Below, in pieces: positions 35,050-44,470 of a DNA stretch of 64,000 nucleotides. The position numbers and the translations under genes were made by a program. This stretch comes from Lineus longissimus (lineage: Eukaryota > Nemertea > Pilidiophora > Heteronemertea > Lineidae), in the NCBI RefSeq assembly GCF_910592395.1, contig NC_088313.1, forward strand, positions 5,890,501 through 5,954,500, written 5' to 3'. The first letter of the stretch is position 1; every line of letters begins with the position of its first letter. The notes under the pieces are model-generated. The model did not search any database. It worked only from the letters and a program-made list of their open reading frames with translations, and was not told where the DNA came from.

Positions 35050-35680
35050 TCAGGCGACATGTGACAGAATAGACATCTAAAATATAAAGCTAATGAATAA
35101 AAATAAGGGCTAACAAATTTGAATGGTTGCAACCTCATCATAAGTTTTTGAGTCAGGACTTTGTAAATACTTATTCATAATGAAATTTGGTTGCAATCTG
35201 ATCATTAGTTTTTGAGTACATGTGTAATATGACTTGGTCCATACTTCAAGATGGCCACCTGGCAGCCATATTTGATGTCTGAGCAGGCCACATAGAGGAT
35301 CATACTCCGACACTAGATTCATGTTCACACAGGTTTAGAAGCTTCTAGCTCAAATACAAATGAAACATGCCACTTTACGGTGATTTATTGAAGTTTCACC
35401 TTTTGCTATAGTGAAGTTTGAGGATGACAGTCAACAACAAAGGCCTGAATTGACCAGCAATTTTATAATGCGCGCGGGAAAATAATAGGCGAACTTCATC
35501 GATCAGACCCACCACACTGGTCAAAAGAATATCACAAGTACAAAAAATGCAGATTACAGGGCGTTGCCGGCATTTTATTTATACACATCTAACATCAACG
35601 TGGAGCTAAGAAATCAAACTTTGTCCTCGATAATTTCAGCTGTATTTGTTGTTACGAAGTCGGAAGCGTTTTGGAAACAA

Positions 35681-36061
35681 ACATGGCACTCCTTGTGGGA
35701 AATGCCTGGAGTCCACGAAACAGAGAGGTTGCTGATTATCAAAAGAACGACCCGAGCCAAGCACACTTAGCTATAAAAGGGCTAAAAAACAGAAACAAGT
35801 TAAGGGAGGCAAGAAACCGATTCCAAACAAAATAGACGATGCCAATGACGAACAGTCAATTGCTGATACATGTAGGTTCACAGAAGAGAGTATTTTAACA
35901 TCTGATTGGTCTCTTTGGTTGGCAAAGTGCCAAGGCATCGTTGTGGTTGTCTTCTGGCAACCGCAGTCAATCATATACAATTTCCCAGTCTCGAGGATGA
36001 GAATGAAGGACGTCGCAATCCGAAGAGACAGGGTTCAGAGTCAAGATGAAGGGGTTAATTA
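35681..36061 (+). other. Weak plus-strand coding candidate
   Basis: An ATG at 35681 opens about 50 codons (MALLVGNAWSPRNREV). An overlapping frame from 35739 stays open for about 108 codons to a TAA at 36061 with no internal Met near its start. Composition looks protein-like, but no family is recognised and the two frames would need a shift or splice. The opposite strand also has a short open frame. The rest of 35060-36650 shows only dispersed-repeat wording (35110-35340) and AT-rich sequence. Confidence 0.2.
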
Positions 36062-36655
36062 ATGCTTTGGACAGAGACATCAACCACTCTCTTGCATTTA
36101 TGATCGGCTGGCCGCCGCTTCAGCACCACCGTCATCCTGAAGTGCTTTTTTGAAAATTGTCAAACTGCAAAGGGTTAACTACTCCCTAAACCATTTCAAT
36201 AAGGTTGCCATCTGCTATCATATTTTTGTAACAATGCCATGTAGATGCATCACCTCTCACTCTGTATTTTATCCTGTAACCTTAGCGTTTTTGGTAAATA
36301 AAGTTATCTATTTTAAAAATTCAAAAAACTAAAGAGCCCCTCTCGCTGTACGTACAAAGTCTTGTATATTAAAAAGTCCTCTAAAAACCGGGATCTTGTA
36401 TAAATATGTTACGATTACAATTTGTAATTGTTGGTCAATATCCCGTTAAAAAACGGCTTACTTTTCTACCTCATTCATTACAATTGATAAAGGAGTATGT
36501 AAAACGTAAAGGGCTGCATGTATTCATTTGTTTTGAAACCCATACAATTCATGCATGAAAAGTGTTACATATTCTGCCGCAAGACGAGAGAACCTCTTTA
36601 AGATAATTTGGGATTTTGTTAGAAGGGTGGCAGGTTAGAAATAAAAAAACATTAC

Positions 36656-36887
36656 CTTGTTGGTGTCGCTCTCCTTCCTCTTCTTCATCAGCTGTTCTCC
36701 GTGGAATTCGACACTTCCAGTGTGTTTTCAAATGAACCTTCACTTTGCATGCCTTGGCAGGCCTGAAAAGATCTGGTGGACAGAGTGGGCAATGGTACGA
36801 ACGACAATCACCCGGACAGCATGCTGTACACCGAACGATGTTCGCTTCCAACTCATCCAGGGAATGATTTACTGCCACACAGGCCAT
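36656..36887 (-). CDS. 5' zinc-finger exon of the KDZ/HMGXB3-like gene
   Basis: The exon starts after ATTGCAG at MACVAVNHSLDELEANI and contains CTACCPGDCRSYHCPLCPPD and AKACKVKVHLKTHWKC. This is a C2H2-like finger followed by a Glu-rich stretch. It ends at a GTAATG donor. Its end phase does not match 30014, so an exon between is missing or unrecognised. The ATG after the acceptor is in frame but need not be the initiator. Confidence 0.55.
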
Positions 36888-36939
36888 CTGCAATGTTTCA
36901 AAAAAATGCATAAGTCAAGCAATCTATAGTATATATAGT

Positions 36940-37097
36940 CAGTAGAACTTCTCTAAGGACACTCTCGGGACTGACAAATGCTGTACTGATTAGAGAGGTC
37001 AAATTTAATAGAAACAGTCAATCTGGGGCCTAAACTAGTGTCCCTAATAGAGAGGTTGTCCTTAATAGAGAGGTGTCCGCGAAGGGAGGTTCTACTG
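36940..37097. mobile_element. Pogo/Tigger-like MITE
   Basis: The inverted ends cagtagaac and gttctactg bracket 158 bp containing repeated agagaggt phrases. Ends of the form CAGTAGAACCTC are typical of pogo-group transposons. The ends pair imperfectly. It lies just upstream of the zinc-finger exon. Confidence 0.5.
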
Positions 37098-37814
37098 TTA
37101 ATAATATCATGATCTGAGAATTTCCAGGGCCAGATTCTGATGACATAAAAAGTTTGTCACGTTTCACAACTGAGCACTCAATTCCAAAGACAAAGCCAAG
37201 AATCGGTTACTTACATCTCATCTACAACAGGCACATCACAAACAGCACATAACAACGTCAACTACCAACAGCTTCCAAACTCTCAACTCTCCAAGTTCTT
37301 TTCCCAAATTACTACTTCAACTTTAAAGACTCTAGACTTCTCTGACCTCCCCCCCAAAACATCACCTTATATACTAGACCACCCTACATGCCTTACCTCC
37401 TCCAATGGGTAAATAGCCTAACCCTAAAACAGAGTCTTAACCAATCAGCACTAACTAATGAAGAGGAGCAACCCATGAAAATACAGCACCATCAATCTCA
37501 AAATGCCAGACAAAGGGTCTAGGGCAAAGGCCTAGTCCCAAAGCTCATCACCAAGCCCACAAACAAAGGTCAAACAGCTTAAGAGATTATGATTACAGAA
37601 CAAAGGAAAGGCTAATTAGGGTCCAAAGCATGGGAACTGATCTGATTACAGTTAACAAAAAGGTGTCGCCAAAGGTGACAGGGTTTGCAGACAGTAAGAC
37701 TAAAACACAGTAAATGATATAATTTTTATTATAAGTTAGTAGGCAATACAAATATTGTCACAAATTGAAGTAGTCTCAAAGCTGCTTCATCATTTTCTCG
37801 AGCCAATTTTCTCC

Positions 37815-38045
37815 CCAAATTTTTTTACCGTAGCCTTTTTTACTGGGCCTTTTTTACCGTGGCTACAGGTAAAAAAGGCTACGGTAAAAAAGGTTGCTTT
37901 TTCTGATTTGTTTGTCATATTGCCTGTGACAGGGGTCATTCATAGTTCCTTGAATTGTACCCGAAATGACTTTTTGGTGCACTAAGAAAACAATTGCAGG
38001 TAAAAAAGGCTACGGTAAAAAATGCTACGGTAAAAAAGACTACAA
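37815..38045. repeat. Foldback repeat built on ggtaaaaaaggctacggt
   Basis: The motif ttttttaccgtagcc at 37823 is inverted at 37868-37890 and repeated directly at 37998-38040. This gives a strong hairpin and a small tandem. 37100-37800 and 38060-38670 otherwise show nothing recognisable. Confidence 0.6.
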
Positions 38046-38676
38046 AATATCGGCTCTGTTTCTCCAGCCGTTTCTCCATAACGGCTACAATTCAATGCTG
38101 AACAAAATTTTGACATCTATTGGTGACAGTTTCGTGTACAAAAAAAACTTGACAAAACCAGCTCAGACGACAGATTAAATATTGAGGAATGTAATGGTGG
38201 GTTTAAACTTCGGATCACACTGGGGTTTCAACACGAATTGAATTCGAATTAAATGTTTGATATTGCCGTATTGGGGCGTCAGACTCAATTCGGTTCAAAA
38301 TCACATCTCAATCCGAAAACCACCCCTACAAGGAAAACCACTGGTGCCAAGGATGCTTAAACCAAAACGGTTCTTTTAAAACCGAACTGAATTGAATCAG
38401 TTAATCCAAAACAAAGAAACTGTAAATGTGTTGAGATTGTAAATAAATAAACTAACAATATAATCATATTAGTAGTTATTTCAGTTATTTTGACTCTGGT
38501 TTGGAAATTATGCAATTTTTCGTAAGTGTACAAATAATTTTTGGGGTAACTGTATCATAAGAAATGACAACCTGAAGGTGGTGTCCACCCCAGGTTTATC
38601 TTTCCAAGCAGCATACACTATTTACAAGCTCTGAAATGCAAGTTTTAGTGCAGTTCAAGGAAAACGATAAACTTAC

Positions 38677-38952
38677 ACGCAAAAAACCAGTGACTCGTAT
38701 CTAGTCTTGTGGTGTAGTTCAACTGCTGCAGAGGGCGTTCTTGGTGCACTACGAGGATCCAACGTCGGTGATTTTGCACGTTTCTTTTTAATTTCTAAAT
38801 CTTTCAACACAACCGCGCTCATGCCTGATCCCTCTCCTATCATCATCTTGAGGATTTGCTCAATTTCTCGCTTTATTTTAGGTTCATCAATGTCATCCGA
38901 GTTTTGGAGTTCTGCAAGGCGTTCTTCTCTCGCCGCACGCTCGACCTTGTCC
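38677..38952 (-). CDS. Exon of an unidentified gene, charged region
   Basis: TTTTTCAG acceptor and GTAAGT donor. The product begins DKVERAAREERLAELQNSDD, is Lys/Glu-rich with probable helix, and ends with a Ser/Pro-rich stretch (AKSPTLDPRSAPRTPS). I do not recognise the family. It lies upstream (5') of the composite gene on the same strand, and its end phase does not fit the zinc-finger exon at 36887, so it is probably a separate gene. Confidence 0.5.
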
Positions 38953-39717
38953 CTGAAAAATTTCAAGAATTTTAATAATGAAATGGTCCATGGACCATGT
39001 CAGGCATGTGCTCACGTGTGTGTTCAAAAAGGTTTTGCTTACGGCACAGTTTAGGACATTGGTAAAGTAGTGTGTATCATTTCTTTGGTCGAGGCAACAG
39101 GCCAAAATTAAAGGGCTGAATAGAGGGTCTCTCGATACATGTCCACACTAGTTTAGAACCTTCTAGTTCAAATAGAAACGAACATGCTACCGATCGGTGA
39201 TTCTGCTAACTTTGACCTCCGAGACCTTGAAAAATAGGTCAAATAAAAAAACGTTGGTTATGTGATGCACCCTACCATAAAAATCCCGCCAGTTCGGTCT
39301 ATGAGTGAGGTCACCAAGGGGTACATTTGTGCCAAGTAAGGGATCTGTAGCTTAAGTAGTTACAAAATATGCCGTCATAGTAAAATGGCGGTGCAATAGG
39401 AAAACTTTGACGTCTGTGACCTTGTCACCCAGGGGTACATGTGTACCTAGTTTGAGTTTAGTAGCTTTAGCGCTAACAAAACGTGCCACCAATGTTTAAA
39501 GACGACAACGCGCTATCGCATAGGCTTACACGTGAGCCAAAACTTCATAAGGAAACAATACAGTAAACGAATGACATGATGGTGTAAGGTTTAAGTTTGT
39601 AACATTTTAGACTCCATGCCAAACCAAGTGCAACATGCCTCCAGACTGATTCACAGTATAAGCACCATGAACTTTACATTGACTTTTCCTCATCAATTTG
39701 AGTTGAACCTAACTTAC

Positions 39718-39873
39718 ATATTCCTGGCATGCCTGATAGAATAGCAGCCAGACATTCCAGACACAGCGACCCAGCCTCGCCTGCTCATACGGGTCAGGTT
39801 CATGTCCGCCGGGGTAGTGTGACAACATGATGGGCTTCTCATTGCTGAGTGGGGCTGTCGATTTCCAGCCGCA
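39718..39873 (-). CDS. Exon of the same unidentified gene
   Basis: Fifty-two codons, phase 0 at both ends, with a strong GTAAGT donor. It encodes CGWKSTAPLSNEKPIMLSHY and continues PYEQARLGRCVWNVWLLFYQ. This has a conserved-protein look (Trp, Cys and Gly rich) but I cannot name it. Upstream, 39880-40075 is open in two frames, so another exon may lie there. Confidence 0.5.
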
Positions 39874-40952
39874 CTTTCAGATGCTGAATAATGAAGGCAG
39901 GCAATCAATGATCACATAGAGACTTCTGACTGGTCGTCCAGGTTGTTTCATCTCCGTGCCTTGACTTGGCTGGCTCCCAGCCGCGTCTGCCTCCTTGCCC
40001 TTCGTCTTGATCTTGATGGGGCTTAGAGTCGGAGCATTCGGCAGTGATGGTAGCGACGCCTTGCTGGGCGATCGCGTGGTAACAAATGTTTAATAATCTG
40101 AAAAGGAAAACAATGACAATAACTTGACAGAAATGGTACAGCAGCTTGGATGAGTAGTTTTACAGGACTTCTTCAATTAGATCAAAATCATGACCAAGTA
40201 GACAGTGCTATGAAGGTTAGTTTGGCTTATATCATCCCTGGACTCAGAAGGTGTGGGATCACCTGTTTGAGCAACACTGAGTTAATCTATTGAATGATTC
40301 ATCCATGTTCAGACTAACTACCCATCCGAGTTTAGGTCACATAACACAAGTTTGTTCAATGAAGCCAAGTTTTCTCTGCAGGCCTCAAGTTTTGTTCATC
40401 TTGCTTACCTCGCTGAATGAAGCAGTAGCTTATCTGCAAGAGGCACCAGTGTCCTATCACCAAGACTAGGCCACTGGGTGTCCGTATCCAATGGCGACTT
40501 TGCAGAAACTTCTTCAGGAGATCGCAGAGACACTTCAAACACACACCTTGGAAAAAATCACATTCAAACATTCAATTCACAGAATATTTGTATCGGGCAA
40601 AGTGATTGGGACTAGCATTATGACTTGCATGTGCAGCATCCTCAAGGCTTATTGGCATCAGACCAGTGATCAAACTTGACATGCTGAAGTGAAAAATTAG
40701 AGGAGCAGATCATGGAGGTAGCCAGCAATTCCAAAGGGAGGGATGCTGATGAAATATCTGTCCACACCTTAGTATAGTCATTCTAAACAACACTGCAGTG
40801 AAGGAAAAACTCGACTTTTTCTTCAGTGTACTGTATGTGTCATTGGAAGTGTTATTCTCCAACATGTCCAAGTAGTTTTCCATTTGTAGAATGGAGGATT
40901 TCAATCGATAAAATACAACAATACCTCGTGTCTATTTTCACGCTTGACAGAC

Positions 40953-41074
40953 CTTGATGTTAGGCTGCTCTCCAATTTCGCGCAAACCAGCAATCTCGAG
41001 AATTTGGCAAAGGACCTCTAAGATGGCCTTGAGGGGGAACCGAATTTGTCTGTGGTGCTCAGGTCGAGCGAAAT
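40953..41074 (-). CDS. Exon of the same unidentified gene
   Basis: CTTGCAG acceptor and AAG/GTCTGT donor. The 40-codon product includes FARPEHHRQIRFPLKAILEV and LCQILEIAGLREIGEQPNIK, probably helical. It ends in phase 0, which matches the exon at 39873. I do not recognise the family. Confidence 0.5.
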
Positions 41075-41259
41075 CTGCAAGTGAGAGGAGAATAATGAGA
41101 AGTTGTTTAGCCTGATAGAATCACTTGGCAGCTGGTTGTTCTGAGCTTGAAACTGATACAGTTGGACCCAACATTCGATATCTTTTTCTATTGAAGAAGC
41201 TCAAGTGACTTAATCTTGACATTGGTAGGAAGACATGCCCTCATATCATGAGATCTTAC

Positions 41260-41372
41260 CTTGTAATTAGAGTAAGCCCCCTTGTCATAGAGCTTTATGT
41301 AATGTGGCCAACTATGGAATGCACCAAGATCATCCTTCTTATGTTTCTTCTCTTCCGTGTCTTTTTCTTTCT
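41260..41372 (-). CDS. Exon of the same unidentified gene
   Basis: TTTGTAG acceptor and AAG/GTAAGA donor. The product runs from a Lys/Glu-rich start to LGAFHSWPHYIKLYDKGAYS followed by NYK. The phase into the exon at 41074 does not match, so an intermediate exon or another boundary is needed. Confidence 0.45.
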
Positions 41373-41738
41373 CTACAAAGGAATTGAACACATGTAAAAA
41401 TTATTCCAGCTTTGCGGTTGCTCCTAAAAGATTAAAGTCTCATATTGGGGTAAAACTATTCCCAATAGGAGGAACGGGCAGATGTTCAGTGAACCAACAC
41501 CACAGAAAAGCTGTAATGTTCAGGACAGGCCGCCATCGACTTCATTTCAGCACCCTAAACCCTAGTCCTATCTTTGGAACATTCGCATTCAGGTGGCCAA
41601 TCGTTGCATGTAGATTGCAGGGTCGTAGGCTGGGGGGGTTCGAATGATCCGCTCAGGAGATGCAAAAATACATTCTTACTGCGTTTTGAAACACCATGAT
41701 TTGATCAACATGGGCCTTTGTATTATAGAGCGACTTAA

Positions 41739-41969
41739 GGGTTTGCTATAGGCACCGCCATTTTGGCTAGAGCTTGAAATCTTGGAGCAATTAGAACTCG
41801 TTCAAAATGAAGTGAATTCAAATTTCAAGGATGGTAATGGTATGCAGTTCTTTGTTTTCCAGGGAACTGCATACCAGCCTTGAAATTGGGATTCACTGCA
41901 TTTTGAATGAGTTCTAGTTGCTCCAAGATTTTAAGCTCTAGCCAAAATGGTGGTGCCTATAGCAAACCC
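41739..41969. mobile_element. TTAA-flanked hairpin MITE
   Basis: A near-perfect inverted repeat of about 100 bp per arm (gggtttgctataggc ... gcctatagcaaaccc) folds around a 12-base centre near 41850. It is flanked by TTAA at 41735-41738 and 41970-41973. A TTAA target duplication suggests a piggyBac-mobilised element, although the terminal GGG is not the usual piggyBac start. Confidence 0.75.
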
Positions 41970-42399
41970 TTAATACGGTCCTACATCTGTCTATTACTGG
42001 TAGTGCCAAACTGCCAGAGTTTGATCTCCATTTCGCGGGGCTTTGCGCCGAACTCGCATTTTTGCGACTTTGTCGCTCAAGAAAGGGGCGAACGAACCCC
42101 CCCCCCCCCCCCCCCCGCTGCAACATCACGCTATACGCTATACGCGCTATGCCCCTGGATTGTACTGCGCTTGGCAGTCTGGGAAACACCAAACAAACCA
42201 TTCGACAGTATAAATGAGATCCCATTTTGTGGTAAACAAATAAACAAGCATTGCCATTGGATTGTCAGTATCATCATCATCATCTGCCGTGTTGGGCATA
42301 GTCTTGCGCGTTGTGAACCATGTTGTTGTTTGCCCACTGAGTAGACGGTGCGGAGAGATAAAATCTTGGGTGCGATGATAAAAAAGTCTTGGTTAAAAA

Positions 42400-42590
42400 A
42401 GTCTTGATTAAAAAAGGCATGCTTGTTGTCTACTGATGGGAGGCTAGGAGCACTCGGCAGGAACTCCTCGGCAGTCTCAGCTGATCTTGTTGCTTCTGGA
42501 AGCTGGTTCCAGGTTCGGACTGCTCGGTGACAAGTTGGTATCTTGTGCTGCAGTAAGGCAATCAGCTTCCCGTATTTAAAAGTATGCAAT
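42400..42590 (-). mobile_element. LINE C-terminal scrap
   Basis: The minus-strand frame contains CHRAVRTWNQLPEATRSAET and then AEEFL. This is the aromatic-Trp-Asn-Leu-Pro end pattern of CR1/RTE-type reverse transcriptase ORFs. It is short and isolated. A C-run at 42098-42116 lies nearby. 42600-42890 shows nothing. Confidence 0.4.
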
Positions 42591-42892
42591 CAAATCAGTA
42601 TTGACCCCTTCTGTTCTGTCAGGATTACCTTTTTCGGAGACGCCCTGTGCTGTGCCTGTGGCCTGTATTTCATGATTAACGTTACAGTACATAGTATGAC
42701 TGTCTATGTCTATGAGGCATCCACCTTACTACTATCACTATGCCATGATTGGGCACTGCCACTGCATTTCAGGCATTAGCTACGCGAAATACGGATACGA
42801 TATTAAGTTAATATTTTCCTCAACTTCAATGCGCCTGCGTTACCGGAAGTGATCAAAACGGAAACGGAATAGATCCAAACGGAGCATGCGCA

Positions 42893-42960
42893 TCCGTGGT
42901 GCCTGGTCAGAGAGGTTCCTAGCTGTGGAGGTGGTGCCCAGCCAGAGAGGTAGACTGGCG
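42893..42960 (+). repeat. 70-bp dispersed repeat (copy of 12928-12998)
   Basis: Contains agctgtggaggtggtgccca, inverted relative to the copy near the H2B/H3 relic. It sits immediately upstream of the truncated H2A. The same words (gtggtgcctgg, gctgtggagg) occur in the 169-bp satellite, which may be coincidence. Confidence 0.65.
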
Positions 42961-43041
42961 AACCCTCTCTGGTCTATAGCGCAGCGCCAGGCACCTTGAA
43001 ACTCACCAATTCGGCAACACTTGAAACTACACTAAATCGAC

Positions 43042-43161
43042 ATCAGGAGCCTTGAAGAGTTGAACAAGCTTCTCTCCGGTGTCACCATCGCCCAAGGTGG
43101 TGTGTTACCAAACATCCAGGCTGTCCTTCTCCCCAAGAAGTCTGGAAGCGCCAAGAAGTAA
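43042..43161 (+). pseudogene. H2A: Histone H2A 3' fragment
   Basis: The last 35 codons from GAA at 43054 read [29 protein letters not shown] and SGSAKK-stop. This is the H2A docking domain and tail. The preceding codons are already altered (IRSL where the family has IRND), and a TAA lies at 43033-43035. The histone fold and start are missing. The 3' stem-loop is intact at 43192. The break lies beside the 70-bp dispersed repeat. Confidence 0.9.
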
Positions 43162-43191
43162 ACACTTTTGTGCATTCGACAACTTAACAAC

Positions 43192-43207
43192 GGCCTTTCT
43201 AAAGGCC
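43192..43207 (+). terminator. Histone mRNA 3' stem-loop (H2A fragment)
   Basis: GGCCTTTCTAAAGGCC folds into a 6-bp stem. The usual innermost pairs CT/AG have become TT/AA on both arms, so pairing is kept. The downstream element caaaagagataa is present at 43220. Confidence 0.85.
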
Positions 43208-43479
43208 ACAATATATTTTTCAAAAGAGATAATCGTTACCACATATTTTCGCTTGTAAATAACCAATTTATTCTATTATTTATTTATTTAACTAAACCTC
43301 CTAAAATGAGAAGTATATAAAAATTAAATACATCAATGATCGTCATAATGCACATAATACAATGCCAATACCCTACTACCAATATATGAGAAAGGGCCAA
43401 TACCCTCCCCGATTCCCACAGTGCGATTTATAAATTAGGCCTATTGATATTAAGTGCGCCTGTGCAGTAATCCTGCATT

Positions 43480-44470
43480 TACAATGGCCTTTCTATACTC
43501 GGGTTTCGCACGCCCACCGTCCACTGCAATAAGCAGTAAGCAAGTGTATGTGTATGTGTATTTTTTAATTGCTTGATGATTTTGCAAAGAATGAGGAAGA
43601 TGATTAATCTATTGGACGTGTTGATAGTACATGCACGTAATATGCATAAAGTTGTTTGATATGTTTGAAGTTGTGAAAAATTGAATAAGATAAAATGGAC
43701 ATGGCAAAAAGTCTGCTTATAGGTGGATGTGAAAAAGATGCACGTGTCTGTGGATGCATGTGTGTGATTATAAATTAGTAGTTGGGCGAGTAAAAAAAGG
43801 AGTGTGTGTGAGGTGAAGTAAATTTGGTTGATGAGCGAGCGCAGCGAGGTGAATTGTGTGTCTGACAGTGTGCCGATTGACGGAGACCTGGGCCGAAGGC
43901 CGATTCGGCAAATTTGTTGACTCGGTTTTTTGTGTATTGAAGTTAAAATAGTGATCGGTCCATGGTTGGCTGACTTGGTATTGGCCATGAATGAGGAACA
44001 AGATAATGATTCTGTTGGCGTTGTGATTTGTGATATGTAGGAAGTTGTTGGATAAAAATGTTTGAGGTTGTGATAACTCACACAACGTAGTGAGTCTAAT
44101 GGTTACGTTTACACTGTATGTAAAGTGTAAACAAAATGCATATATCCATCATGTCCGTCGAATCTGAAAAAATTTGTGCAGACCCATGACAATACTTCTT
44201 CCGATTCCGGTTTTCTTTTGACAGTTTTGTCGCATTCCATATGGGCCGCGCGTTGGTCGATCCTGCATTCATGACGCACCGCACCCACAGTTACGACGTC
44301 GGACGTGAATCCCATTGTTTCCTACCACGTGACGCAATTATTGGGAGGGGGGGGCTTCCCCCCAATGTACTGTTAGACATGGGGGAGCCCCCCCCCAAAC
44401 CGTCCTTCTGACATATTTAGCCAGTACATTGGGGGATGAGTCCCCCAAACCCTCTCCCCCGTTCTCTGAA
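43480..44470 (+). repeat. R1 dispersed repeat copy
   Basis: Matches 60755-61380 and 63181-63600. It preserves an uninterrupted version of the site (around 44028-44035) into which LINE debris is inserted at 61388. It begins directly after the H2A 3' flank. Confidence 0.75.

Larger units (their letters stand above)
20247..36887 (-). other. Composite multi-exon gene: KDZ/HMGXB3-like, Josephin, PHD, F-box
   Basis: Minus-strand exons, 5' to 3': 36887-36656, 30014-29180, 29162-28988, 28632-28524, 28222-28021, 27519-27415, 26809-26622, 26298-26092, 25690-25155, about 25145-24181, 23897-23616, 23450-23388, 23156-23071, 22740-22638, 22276-22084, 21726-21689, 21017-20816, 20422-20247. GT-AG signals are visible, and phases agree across 28222-26092 and across 24181-20247. 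Phases do not agree at 36656/30014, 28988/28524, 26092/25690 and 25155/25145, so exons are missing, boundaries are wrong, or the gene is broken there. It could be two adjacent genes split near 25150. The last exon ends 7 bp before the satellite array. Domain identifications come from remembered family patterns, not a search. Confidence 0.7.

Noticed and set aside
43479-44081. 200-codon minus-strand open frame in R1
   Set aside because: The matching R1 copies at 1-300 and 61.0-61.4 kb do not keep the frame through the same length; composition is repeat-like.
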